Source: Cyanidiococcus yangmingshanensis
Lineage: Eukaryota; Rhodophyta; Bangiophyceae; Cyanidiales; Cyanidiaceae
Assembly (NCBI GenBank): GCA_013995675.1
Contig: VWRR01000013.1
Coordinates: 1 to 64,000 of the forward strand
DNA length: 64,000 nt
Direction of reading: 5' to 3'
The notes under the pieces were generated by a model. That model did not search any database. It was given only the letters and a program-made list of their open reading frames with translations, and had not been told where the DNA came from. A program made the translations under genes and the position numbers. This document shows positions 1 to 10,918 of this stretch, piece by piece (the first letter of the stretch is position 1; each line of letters opens with the position of its first letter).

Positions 1-171
1 TCCCCATTCCCCCCATTCCCCCCATTCCCCCCATTCCCCCCATTCCCCCCATTCCCCCCATTCCCCCCATTCCCCCCATTCCCCCCATTCCCCCCATTCC
101 CCCCATTCCCCCCATTCCCCCCATTCCCCCATCCCCCATTTCCCCCCATTCCCCTATTATCCTTATTCCCC
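1..171. repeat. Telomere repeat array (CCCCCCATT)n
   Basis: About fifteen head-to-tail copies of a 9-base unit, CCCCCCATT on the + strand (AATGGGGGG on the other). The copies are near perfect to about 128 and then degrade into variants by about 171. A C-rich + strand at the left edge is the orientation expected for the left end of a chromosome. AATGGGGGG is the telomere repeat known for Cyanidioschyzon merolae, and this is the main basis for the organism assignment. Confidence 0.93.
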
Positions 172-1741
172 TGAATCATCTCTTACACTCCATTCACCGC
201 CTTTCACTGAATCATCTTTTTCACTCCATTCACCGCAATTCACCCCAATTTCATCATGTCATCCCATATCCCTTATTTCACTGGGGCATCTCAATAGCCC
301 CATATTCTTTATCTACAGTGTTTCAATGATGACTCGAGTCAGCACGTTCAATGTCTTTGTGCCATGCACTTCATCGATTCTTCTCTGAACATTCTGCTTG
401 GCTGGCGCTGACCAGGTTGGTGTTCGCCCATAGAATGGTGTTTCTGCTTTGCTTGCCGACTCTGTCTCTTTATGTGGAGATTGTTTTGGTCACCTTGTTT
501 AGCTTTTGTTTCGGTTGCTGTCGCTATCTGCTACCTTTATTATTAGCTCACGTTTTGTGCTTTCTACTTTGATGATGTCGTTTTGTGTTTTTCTCTTGCG
601 TTGTTTTATATCCTCCAGACAGAGATGTGCATCTATATTTGTTTACGGACGCTACTAGCTCTTTATTTGTTTAACCCTGGGTCTTTTCTTCGGTAACGAT
701 TTAGGTCTAGATCCTTACCAGTAGGTTGCTTCTCGGTTTGGGGAACCGTTTCGTATTGTCAATCTTTGTGCTCTTGTTCAGATCTTCATCCTCAGTGCTC
801 TTTCGCCGCCGTTGGGCATGCATACTGGACGCAGCGCTGGCGCACGCCTCGGATTTGGATCGCTCCCAGGGTTACTCGTCGCGGATCATTCGATTCCAGA
901 TTCGATGGCGCACCTCCTCGCGCACAACCATCGGATCACACGGTACTCGTTAGGTAGCCCAGGGGTGCTATGCTGGCGCCGCCATCGCCGCCATCGATTC
1001 GGCGCTCCTTGGCCGTTCTGCGATGCCGCCGCTCCCATCCCAGAGGCCCGGCGTCCAACCTGATCTCTTGGATATACTTCACTGGCCCAATGGCGCCTGC
1101 TCATCTTGGATAGGCATGCTGCCGATCGGGGTTGCTTCGGACGAGCCCTCGACGTCGCAGCTGGGACCACAGTTACGATCCTCCACGACGCCGCTGCCTG
1201 GCCTAGACGCTCCTGCAGGGATCTTTTCCGGTTTGAGACAATAACGAGCTGGCGAATGGCTGCACAACCAAGGACCCATGCAGATCTGAACGATGCTGGT
1301 GCGCTCGTCGACCACAGCATGAATCGTTGGAGACTCGCATAGATCTTCAAGGTTTTCGTTTCGCTCTGACTTACTCTTTTGTGCCCAACTGCTCAAATAT
1401 AGATTGATCGGACCAACTGACTATTTAACATCTCAATAGACCCATGGTTGTCTAGTCTGTATGAACAATGATTGGTATTGGCGCTTTCTCAATATTATTC
1501 GAACTGACGACATGCTATGCTATGTCGTATTCAATGAATATCAGTTATGGAAACCTCTGGGGAGTAGCGAACAGCACGATCGTTCACCTCGGACACGCTC
1601 GGTCGGTCGGCGATTGAGAACAGCGAACGCATCCTGCGCCGCTGTCGATCGCCAGGCCACGACTGGACTGGACAGCACAGAATTGGACACGACTAGCCGC
1701 GACAGATCCATCGCGCGGCGCGCATCTCCCGCCAACGCCTA

Positions 1742-1940
1742 GGCGCAGGCGCACGCGCACGCGCACGCACGCTTTTGCCTGACCGAAATTGGACAGACGC
1801 TGCGACGCCGCACGCGATCGCCAGCGAGCGCCAGCGAACGCCAGCGGACGCCAGCGAGCGATTGCATGCGAACGCTCGCACGAGCAATTGATGCGCCGCC
1901 CCCAGCAGTGATGCGCCGCCCCCAGCAGTGATGCGCCGCC
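1742..1940. repeat. GC-rich minisatellites (GCGCAC, GCCAGCGAGC, 20-bp units)
   Basis: Three neighbouring tandem arrays: GCGCAC-type hexamers at about 1742-1770, a 10-base GCCAGCGAGC-like array at about 1820-1862, and a 20-base unit ending in CCCCCAGCAGT copied about 2.5 times at 1890-1940. The equivalent stretch of the second subtelomeric unit (about 5950-6140) has the same arrays with different copy numbers. Confidence 0.75.
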
Positions 1941-2238
1941 GGCTCTGGCGGGACAGCATACGCGGGACAGCTCACCGTCACAGGATTAACGTGACAGCAT
2001 TCCCTGACAGCTCCTCAGGACAGGACCTGCTGCGCCACTGCGTCCTGCGACTGACAGACGGACACGGCGCGCACCCCAGCCGAGGCGTGCAAGCAGCCAA
2101 TCCGAGCGTCCGACCCAATTCAACGCGCAACTGTCGTTTGGTCGGCGGCGCCAGCGCCAGCGCCAGAACCAGACCAACAATGCCATCCGGTATCATCGAT
2201 CCTAGATCCTCACGGCGCGCCTGACGGAGACGATTTCA

Positions 2239-2335
2239 GCGATGGCCGAGAGCGATGCTGATACCGATGCCGATGGCCGAGAGCGATACCGATGCCGATG
2301 CCGATGGTCGAGAGCGATGCCGATGCCGATTGACA
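2239..2335. repeat. GATGCCGAT minisatellite
   Basis: Tandem and interspersed copies of GATGCCGAT and GGCCGAGAGCGAT form about three higher-order repeats of some 30 bases. It lies inside the first subtelomeric unit and encodes nothing recognisable. Confidence 0.75.
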
Positions 2336-2631
2336 ATTCCGATCGCGATGGCCAACAGCGGCAACAGCAGCAGCAGTAGCGGTATTCACAGAGACCGCGC
2401 ACAGGCCGGTGCCAGCATCGATCACAGTAGGAACCGACATCATGAACCCCGGAAAGCGACCTAATGGTGACTTGACGATACGAAACGAAGCGACCATGGG
2501 CATGCAAAAAAATAACAAAAAATCTACTCGGCCTGATTCTTACTCTGCTCTTGAATGGAGGGTTACCTGAAAAAAATAGCAATACAAAACAGAGTTGGTG
2601 CAAGACATTCAGCAACCTGCCTTGTTGGCCT

Positions 2632-2750
2632 GAGCTGAGCAGAGCTGAACATAGCTGAACAGAGATTAACGGAGCTGAGAAGAGCTCAACATAGCTGAAC
2701 TAAGCTGAACATAGATTAACGCAGCTGAACAGAGCTGAACAGAGCTGCGC
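2632..2750. repeat. AGCTGAACAGA short tandem array
   Basis: About ten imperfect copies of an 11-base unit close to AGCTGAACAGA, with variants such as AGATTAACG. The array seems confined to the first subtelomeric unit. Confidence 0.75.
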
Positions 2751-2903
2751 TGCACCCTCCAGTCGTGGTTCTGTTCGACGCGGTGCGCAGCACTAGCACC
2801 GACACACACGCACGCACCCTGGTGGGACCGGATCATGCTCCGACCCCACAGCTCTCAGCAACCATAAAAATCATATGAACCTTTTTTTACAAACACAGGG
2901 GAA

Positions 2904-2939
2904 CCGAAAAAAAAGAAAAAGAAAAAGAAAAAGAAAAAC
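2904..2939. repeat. Purine tract (AAAAAG)n
   Basis: An A-rich purine tract with an AAAAAG period, directly after AGGGGAACC. A shorter purine tract (AGAAGAAGAAG) follows the matching AGGGGAAC at 6841 in the second unit. Confidence 0.75.
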
Positions 2940-3385
2940 TGCGCAGCTCAAGAAACAAAGCGCCCAGAGCCGGTGAGATAGTAGCTCGCCCTGGAGCCAC
3001 GACCATTTCTCTCTACAGTTACTGAGCGCACCAGACGCACTACAGGCACTGGAGGCACCGGCGAGCGCCTCGGCACACCCACCTGCAGTCGACTGAGCTG
3101 AGCACTACCAACACCAAAACCAACACCAAAACTAAAACCACCAACAATAACAATAACAACCAGTATTCTAGACTGAGCGATAGCAAAAAAATAAATAATA
3201 AAATAAAAAACAAAATGCAGAAACCGACCCAGCCAGAAACGATACGTACGACGCGTCGACCAGCTCGCACAGCTGGCCAGCGAGGAATAGATGCATGGAT
3301 ACGCAGCGGCCATCGCGCCACGCTGTCCCGTTGCGGGCGCGCCCTCGTACCGTCCCTAGAAACGGAGGGACGCTCTCGGGGGGAG

Positions 3386-3960
3386 CACCTGATCACCGAC
3401 GATTTTGGCGAAATCAACAAATCACGCCAAAATGTCCCTCACATACTCAGGGACAAGAATATAAAAAGAAACCGGAGAAAAACAAAAGAACAAGGCCAGA
3501 AACCAGCCTCGAGACCCTGTGAAAACACAGCTTCGGCCCCGGCTCAACGCTACTGTCTGGCAGACTGGCCCGGGCCAGCCGGTGCACCCAATCACCGACG
3601 ATTCTCAAAATCACAGCGAGACATACCAAACCACTCTTGAAGCTTTCAATAACACGTCTGTAAAAAGAAACCCGAGAAAAACTAAAGAACAAGGCCAGAA
3701 ACCAGCCTTCGAGACCCTGTGAAAACACAGCTTCGGGCCCGGCTCGGCCCTACCCTACCACAGACTGGCGTGGGCCAGCAGGTGTGCACCCAATCACCGA
3801 CGATCCTCAGACTCTCAACAAAACACACCAAACCGTCCCTCACATACTAATCAACAAATATACAAAAAGAAAGTAACAAAAAAACAAAAGAACAACACCT
3901 CAAACGCACCGCCAAAACTCTTCAAAACACGGCTACAGCCCTGGGCTGACACGCCACAAG
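3386..3960. repeat. Three tandem ~200-bp repeats
   Basis: Three diverged direct repeats start at about 3386, 3587 and 3790. Each begins with a CACC(C/T)-A/G-ATCACCGACGAT core, passes through an A-rich stretch with AAAAACAAAAGAACAA and ends near a CTTCGGCCC-like sequence. Copies one and two also share CCTGTGAAAACACAGCTTC. One related copy is recognisable in the second subtelomeric unit around 7232-7420. Confidence 0.75.
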
Positions 3961-4440
3961 AGGCTGCGCTGGGCTGCGCTGGGCTGCGCTCGGCTAGGCT
4001 AAGCTCTCAGCCCTGGCGGACTCGGGCACACACCACCCTCGACTGCCCAGCCGTACTCTCTCGAGAGGTCATCAAAATACCCAAAAACTAAAAGCAACAA
4101 CAATAACAAAAACAGAAACTGGAACTGAAACCAGACCAAAAGAAACTTCACCACAAAAAAAAACAAAACAGAACAAAACAGAGAGAGGGAAAACGTCACC
4201 AACACTCAACCACAAGCTCAAGAGCAGCGGACGAGCGCAGACACAACGCCCGATCGAGCTTGAGAGGCGACCTCGATCGCCCAAGGGCCGCTCACCTGTG
4301 ACCCGCGTCCAGCCGAGCGCTGCCAGCCAGCATGGAGTGCGTAACCAGGACACACTCTGAAGCCCTAACGATAAATAGAAAACCGACTTCTGGTTGATAG
4401 GGAGCTTGGCTCCATCGAAAGGGCCCAGAACAATCATATC

Positions 4441-7400
4441 CGACCAGCCCATTCACCCCATTCACCCCATTCACCCCAATTTCAACATGTCATCCCATTC
4501 ACCGCGTTTCACTGAGGCATCTCATTCACTCCATTAACCTTTTTCACTGAGGCATCTCATTCACCCTTATTCCACATATTCCTCACGCTCCGCTCGTTCA
4601 TCTTTTTTCCTATATTCCCCGTATCCACAGACTTTCAATGATGACTCAGGTTCGATCGGGCATTGGCTCTGCGCGATGCCTTTCATGGATCGTTCTTGGG
4701 ATCTTCGGCTTTGCTTTTGCTGTCCAGGTTTAGGTTTTTCCATTCCATGGTTTTTACGGATGGCTTGCGAATTTTTTCTCTTTGCATGGAGATTCGCTGT
4801 CTTTCTCGATGAGCTCGCGTTTCGGCTGCTGGCGCTAGCCGCTTTTTACGGGTAGTTTGTTTTTTTTCGCGGTCTGCCTGTACGATTACTTGTTGAGTTT
4901 TTTTTCTTGGGATGGTGTAGTTGCTCCAGACTGAACTGGTCGGCAGTATGTTTGTTTACGGTTGCTGCGAGCGTTGGTTGTTTTTGTCGCGCTGGGTTCA
5001 ATCTTTGTCATCAATATCGGTGTAGATCCTTACCAGTAGCCTGCTGCTTACTTTGGGCATTCCTGTAGGATCGCTCTAGATCAGCGTTCTGCTGGTGACC
5101 TCCATCCCTATCGATCGCTCGCTGCCATTGGGCTTCCCTACGCACACGGCGCTTGCGCACGCGGCCGATTCAGATTGCTCCCAGAATTTTTTATCGCCGC
5201 TGATCAATGGATACCCGGTTCGATCGGTCTCCTGCTGGCGCCGACGATCAGATCGCACCGAGATCGACTAAATTTCGAGGATGGGTACGCTGGCGCCGGC
5301 CGCGCCGCGCTCCATGGCGATTCGTTCCGGCGATTTCGCGCCGCCGCCTCCATCGGATCGGGCGCCGCCGCCTAGCCCGATCTAGGCTGCGCACATCACG
5401 CGATTCAAGGGCGCCGCCGCCCCGCCCGATCTAGGCTGCGCCCATCACTCAAGGGCGCCGCCGCGGATGCATTGGGGCTGCTTTCTTTCTAGTCGCTGGG
5501 ACGAGCCATGGCACGCCAGCAGCGGGGCGTTCAAGCCTTTTGCGCATACACTTACCTAGCCAGTGATGAACTCGTCAAGCAATCATCGGTTCATCGTGCC
5601 AATCAATCCATGGTACTCAAGCGATATCAGGCATGGATCGCCACTGGCGAGTGCTCTATCATACGAGCAGACAACAAACACACCGGCGCTTGGAGATCGA
5701 AAATCAATCTTTGGAGACACGGAGCTGGAACAAACGGTCACCATCGGACACCATCGGACACCATCGGACACCATCCGTCACCATCGGTCGCCCGGCAATC
5801 TACCACAGCATAGGCCACTACTAGACTGGATCGACTGATCTCGACGGAGCTAGACACATCTGGACAGCACAGGCTACTACTGGACTGGACAGCACAGAAT
5901 TGGCCGCGACAGATCCGGCGGGCGGCGCGCATTTCCCGCCAATGCCGTTGCGCAGGCGCAGGCGCAGGCGCACGCACGCTTTTGCCTGACCGAAAATGGA
6001 CCGACGCTGGACGCCGCACGAGATCGCCATCGAGCGCCAGCGAAGCCAGCGAGCGCCAGCGTACGATTGAGCAATTGCATGCGAACGCCCGCACGCGCAA
6101 TCGATGCGCCGCCCCAGTAGTGATGCGCCGCCGCCTCTGACTGGACAGCATACGCGGGACAGCGCGCCGGCGGGACAGCTCACCGTCACAAGATCTACGG
6201 GACAGCGCTCGGAGGCAGCACTTGCTGCGCCACAGCGTCTTACGACAGAATCGCGGGATGGCACTCCAACCGAGATGCGCCAGCGCCAGTGCCAACAAAA
6301 GCCCTGCTAGTTTTTCGATCCCAGATCCAGGTGACCCTCCAATAAGAGACGATTTCAGTCATGGGAGTGACCGTTGCCAGAATCGATCAAAAAATGAAGA
6401 CAACGCCAACAATCGCCATACCAGCATCATGGATCCCTGGTCCAGATGACACACCTTTGAAAGTCGATGCCATCGATGGTCATGGCCGTCGTCACGGTCG
6501 ATCGAAAAATCAAGACAGCACCATGAACGTTAGAGATGGGCCTATAATGACCTGACGTTATGGATCGACGAAACCATTCAGGAGTGGAAAATATCCACTC
6601 TGCTCGACATATACACTGTTCTGGATTGTAGAGACACCAGCCAAACTCAGCGGCTGCGACCAGACCCATGGACCGGCTGCTCTAGCATCGGATGCGCTTT
6701 CCTCTACGGGCGGAGCTGATTATCACTGCGCTAGTCCGTCCTGGGATTGAATTCCTGCCGCCAGTGGGACCTGATCATCAGGGTCCGGTCTCTCAAGTAT
6801 CAACAACACTAAAAAAATTGCATGACATTCATGCAAAACAAGGGGAACAGAAATAGAAGAAGAAGAAAAACTTGGAGAGTTATGTACCAAAACATTTTTA
6901 AGTGTCATGACCGCAACCAGTCCTGGAGTCGAGACTATCCCCATTCTCAATAGATGCTAGAGGCGCCGGGCGCATCTCGGCGCTCCTACCCACCGGCGAC
7001 TGGTCTGAGCACTAAAAACCGCCAACGACAACCAACAACTTTAACGATCGCCGACAAGCAATCGCGTGGACCCAGAGCGCAAGATGAAGCCGAATCCACC
7101 CCCCGAAAAATCATGATAGGTATGCGCTGTCGACTAGCTGGCCCGAGGAAATTGCTGGCCGCGACTGCGCCGCCCTGGATCCATTCCCGGTGCGCGCTGG
7201 CACGGCCATCGACGGGGACGCTGCTCTCCTGGGGTGCACCCTTACTACGGACGATTTTCTGAATCTCAGCAGAACGTACCAAACTTGCCTTTGTGGAACT
7301 AGTAACCAGCAAATAAGCACTTAGTGACCAAATACGTAAAAAAAAGACCAGAAATGTACTGGAAAAAATCTTATGAAAAAAGACTCCACTCAGGCCCTGG

Positions 7401-7560
7401 CCTAGCCCACGACACCGGGCACAGCGGGCAGAGCGTTCACAGCGAGCGGAACGGGCGAAGCCGACAGAACGGCCCTCGCTTCTGTGGGTACACCCAATCA
7501 CGAAAGACCTGGGTGATCTTTGCAAGCACGCAGAGTCTAGCTGAGCGAGAACCCTAAAGT
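4441..7560. repeat. Subtelomeric unit B
   Basis: Diverged second copy of the subtelomeric unit, collinear with 172-4440 but shorter. It keeps the CATTCACC start, the T-rich segment, the CG-rich minisatellite zone and the A-rich segment, and fades by about 7560. Internal arrays include a ~60-base repeat built on GGGCGCCGCCGCC at about 5358-5465 and an 11-base GGACACCATC-type array at 5739-5785. No convincing gene is present. Confidence 0.75.
5739..5785. repeat. 11-bp tandem array GGACACCATC-type
   Basis: Four to five copies of an 11-base unit (CACCATCGGA with a linking base), the last two diverged. It is specific to the second subtelomeric unit. Confidence 0.75.
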
Positions 7561-8674
7561 CGTCAATGTTTTACGCAAAAGGACTCGTAAACAAAAAAGT
7601 GCTCTATTCAAGTCTTCGGGGACAGCAATACACGACAGAAACACCATGTCGAGGATTCGGGTATGGCACCGAGACGTGCCAGCCCCGTTATTGATCGAGC
7701 GCGCATCATCGAGTCTGGAGCAGCTGCGCGAGGCCATTCTGAAAGATCGTCTCTGCATGGGTGTTTCAACCTACAACACGACTGCCACTAGGAGGATTCA
7801 TAGGATGGTTCCTTCACCGCGACTCGGAATCTGTCACTCCATGTCAATTGCATGTACAGGTCATTCTCGTTTCGTGCAGCACTTTGTTTCTGGACAGAGC
7901 TGTTTCCCAGCGCTTTCTTGCATTAGGCTCGTTCCTAGTGCAGGGGTGCCTTCTACGCACGCTCCATTCGGCCAGAGGCCAGGAGCGCCGCTTTTTTACA
8001 CTTATGGCGGGCTTCAATATCTCTCAAAGAGTAAATATGAGAAAATGAGAATGAGAGAGATAGTGACTCAAAACAAACAAGTCGGTATGCTCGTATACAC
8101 AACCCGGTCATCTTCTCAGAAAGCATACGGGACTAACAGCAATGTATCCAGGTGCAGAACATCGTTACCCCGATCGCTGATCAAGTAGAGACAGATGAGT
8201 CGCCAAATATGTTTGCGAATCCCATGCGGGTCCAAGCCAATATGGGCAATGAGAGAGGTCGTGAACCGATGACGAATCTGGTTCCATACTTGGATACGCT
8301 TCAATGATTTGTAATCGTCGTTATCGACTGCGCTTTATAGATTCTGTCCATGACGCTCCAGCACAATCATACTTCGTTTGTCTCATTACGCGTTTGTTTT
8401 TCACAAAAGTATTTCACTAGTTTTCTCTTTTTCTCTTTTTTCTCCGTCCAGTTGTGCTCATTCATCCCTCTCTCCGTGTTGTAATTCCTGTTGACAAGTT
8501 GTATCGACTAGAGTTCTCGTTGCCCAGCAGTTTTCATGTAGATCCTCATGCTCATCAATTTCCAGCTCGGTACTCATCAGCCGTCTAGGCTCCGGGGTGG
8601 TTGTTCATCGAAACATGCTAGCGGTATCGACCACTCCACCAGTAGCCTTCGTTACGCTTTCGCTAAGCCCATGA
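7561..8674. other. Gene-free subtelomeric sequence
   Basis: No protein, RNA gene or repeat recognised on either strand. The short open frames lack any family signature. The 3' part (8300-8674) lies downstream of the kelch-Hog gene and is T-rich. Confidence 0.5.
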
Positions 8675-10918
8675 TTAGCAGGCCGCAGCGATCATGCCCG
8701 CTTTGATCCCATGGCTCATGCGATCGATGCTCGTCCACAACCCATAAAGGTGTGCTGCGTATGGCATAATACCCTGGGTGTGATGGATACCCAGCAATGA
8801 CGCCCAGCGACCACGAAGCGTATCGACGCGGGCTGGCCACAGCACCGCATGCGACACCGCGTGCGAAGGATACGTGCCGTAGCAGCTCACCAGGAGTCCG
8901 TCGACCACGAGGCGTCCCGTACGCGTCAGGGGAGCGTACAGACCATGCAGGGTCTGGGCGCTCTCTATAGACACGACGCGGTCCAGCGACCGCGACACGG
9001 CATCATACAGAGCATCGTCAACGCGCACGCGCTCCGCATAGACAGCCTCAAAGGCGCTTCCCAGCTCGGTACCCGGACGACGCTGATACCAATTCTCATT
9101 CATGTACCGATCTTTCTGCTGTTGCTGTTGCTGTTGAAGACGATATACCAGATGGTGTCTGGTGAGACGCAGCCGCTTGCCCGAGGCGGTCGCAATAACC
9201 AGCACCTCACCGACAGCGCTAGGCTCATAGTGCAGCCAGCTCAGGACCGTGTCTGGGACGAGACGACCATGCTGGTCGGCGCCCATCACCTGCATGCCGG
9301 GACGTATCCCCCTCATGGGGACGACGTGGTTCTCGTCGTCGATGAGCACGGATGCATCGGCAGGGAAGCACACTGCACTGCCATCAGTGAATGCAGGTTC
9401 TGGTTCTGGTATCGGCGTTGGCATCGTTGTGAGCGTTGGCGTTGGCGTAGGTGTCGGTATCGGTGTAGCAGATGGGTACGGGGAGGCAAACACCTCCGAG
9501 AAAGAAAAAACGTCGTTCAGGTTTCCCCTCGCAGGAACTGATCCATTCGCATATCCCCATCCTCCAAAAAGGACCGGATCAATGGCCGCGAATGTGGCGC
9601 CTGCCGTAACGGGTGCCCACAGGGTGGAGCCATAACGCCCTCCGGGGCGAACCGCTGCGCTGGACTCGTTCAACGTCCCGTAAAATGCAACGGCGTCTGC
9701 AGACGAGCTGCCGTTGATCCATGCCCACTGGCCCAGATTTGGGTCAAACACCCAAAGATCGTTCAGAAACCCAGAAAGACTTGAGCTGGCTGCGAGACCC
9801 GCGCCACCAAAGAGCTGAAGATTCCCCAGCGAATCCACGAAGCTGGCACTCTTCCAACGACCTCCAGGCATGTTGCTCGCCGAGTACTGTCCGAAGACAC
9901 CGTAGGTCCCGAAATTGTCGGTGGTGGTCCCTCCTATGACAAACGTCCACATACCAGAGGTGATGTTATACATCCAGAGATCGTTGAGCAGCCCATACTT
10001 CTGCGTACTGTTTCCAAAGCCGAGGCCTCCGAACAGCCATAAGTTGTTGTTTTGATCCACCCATGTTGTGGCAAAATACCGGGCACCTGGAGCATTTGAC
10101 GAGCTTGCAGCTCCAGGCGCACTGTAGTTTCCATAATTGTTCGAAGTCAGGGGGCCTCCAATCCATCCCCATTGCGATGCACTTGTGTTGAACATCCATA
10201 AATCGGATCGCACCTGAAACGAGTGGCTTAGACCGCCGAAGAGCCACAAGTTTCCGCTCATATCTGTCCAAAAAGAAGCTCCTTTCCGAGCGCCAGGACT
10301 GAAAGAACTGCTGAAACTGCCCATCGACCCGCTTATGTCTGATGCATCCACAGAATCATTTCCTGCCAGCCAGGTCCATTCGCCACTGAACGCATTGTAC
10401 AGCCACATATCATTCAAATGCCCCAAATCACCTTCCCCGTCGTAGCCGTATCCTCCAAAAAGGTAGAATAAAGTCGTGCTCAGCTGCCAGAAAGCAGCTT
10501 CGCTTCGAGCTCCCGGAATATTGGACGAATCCGCCTGACCCAGCGTCCCATAAGTGCCAGATTGCCCAGATGCTGCGGACCCGCCAATCCACTTCCATTC
10601 CAGAGAGCTTTTGTCGAATACCCAGAGGTCGTTCAGATAGCCTGAAATACTATTGTTTGATAGACCCTCGCCACCAAATAAATAGAAAAGCTCTGACGCC
10701 CCTGTCCAGCCAACTGCACCGTGGCGAGCCCCAGGGGTGTTGTTCTTTGAGAAGCTACCCTTCGTCCCGTAGGATCCAGCTCCGTAGGTGTGCGCTTTGC
10801 CACCGATCCAGGTCCAGCTCACGGTGTTCACTGGAGTTGCCCCGGCAAAGTTTACAAAGAGACACGCAACCAAGAAACCCGCAACGCACGCATAGAAAAG
10901 TTGCTTAGCTAGGGACAT
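8675..10918 (-). CDS. Secreted kelch-repeat protein with C-terminal Hedgehog-type Hint (Hog) domain
   Basis: A 747-residue frame from an ATG. Residues 1-27 look like a signal peptide ending in FAGA. Residues about 62-475 hold six kelch-type repeats, each with PGAR or PGGR, then LFGG, then usually LNDLW and a Trp-rich strand, enough for a beta-propeller. A Pro-Thr linker (about 478-510) leads to a Hint domain: CFPADASV with Cys517 in the nucleophile position, a TxxH motif (Thr586-His589), a seven-Gln run, and VVDGLLVSCY (671-680) with a downstream SHAVSH, as in Hedgehog C-terminal domains. Known Hog domains cut at the Cys and release the N-terminal part, sometimes attached to a lipid. I infer that a secreted propeller is released or anchored this way. 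The ligand is unknown. It stands alone in the subtelomeric zone. Confidence 0.85.
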   Translation of the reverse strand: MSLAKQLFYACVAGFLVACLFVNFAGATPVNTVSWTWIGGKAHTYGAGSYGTKGSFSKNNTPGARHGAVGWTGASELFYLFGGEGLSNNSISGYLNDLWVFDKSSLEWKWIGGSAASGQSGTYGTLGQADSSNIPGARSEAAFWQLSTTLFYLFGGYGYDGEGDLGHLNDMWLYNAFSGEWTWLAGNDSVDASDISGSMGSFSSSFSPGARKGASFWTDMSGNLWLFGGLSHSFQVRSDLWMFNTSASQWGWIGGPLTSNNYGNYSAPGAASSSNAPGARYFATTWVDQNNNLWLFGGLGFGNSTQKYGLLNDLWMYNITSGMWTFVIGGTTTDNFGTYGVFGQYSASNMPGGRWKSASFVDSLGNLQLFGGAGLAASSSLSGFLNDLWVFDPNLGQWAWINGSSSADAVAFYGTLNESSAAVRPGGRYGSTLWAPVTAGATFAAIDPVLFGGWGYANGSVPARGNLNDVFSFSEVFASPYPSATPIPTPTPTPTLTTMPTPIPEPEPAFTDGSAVCFPADASVLIDDENHVVPMRGIRPGMQVMGADQHGRLVPDTVLSWLHYEPSAVGEVLVIATASGKRLRLTRHHLVYRLQQQQQQQKDRYMNENWYQRRPGTELGSAFEAVYAERVRVDDALYDAVSRSLDRVVSIESAQTLHGLYAPLTRTGRLVVDGLLVSCYGTYPSHAVSHAVLWPARVDTLRGRWASLLGIHHTQGIMPYAAHLYGLWTSIDRMSHGIKAGMIAAAC
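9102..9137. repeat. CAG/CTG trinucleotide run inside the kelch-Hog gene
   Basis: An interrupted run of CTG/TTG triplets (coding strand CAG/CAA) gives seven consecutive glutamines just after the TxxH motif of the Hint domain. Length variation here would stay in frame. Confidence 0.8.

Larger units (their letters stand above)
172..4440. repeat. Subtelomeric unit A
   Basis: A region with no convincing gene that is repeated in diverged form at 4441-7560. Shared landmarks in the same order include the CATTCACC-rich start, TTTCAATGATGACTC (321 and 4633), GATCCTTACCAGTAG (710 and 5025), GCTTTTGCCTGACCGA (1771 and 5979) and AGGGGAAC (2897 and 6841). The spacing between copies falls from about 4312 to about 3944 bases, so the units differ by indels. 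Short open frames here are low complexity and do not resemble proteins. Several minisatellites lie inside and are listed separately. Confidence 0.8.

Noticed and set aside
351-572. Hydrophobic 73-codon frame after the telomere
   Set aside because: T-rich low-complexity sequence gives Leu/Phe-rich shadows; the matching part of the second unit does not preserve the frame.
2202-2615. Frames across the GATGCCGAT minisatellite
   Set aside because: Repeat-driven composition with no conserved protein pattern.
1-7560. Possible retroelement or helicase gene in the subtelomere
   Set aside because: I looked for reverse transcriptase, integrase and helicase motifs and saw none. The repeats are minisatellites and unit duplications only.
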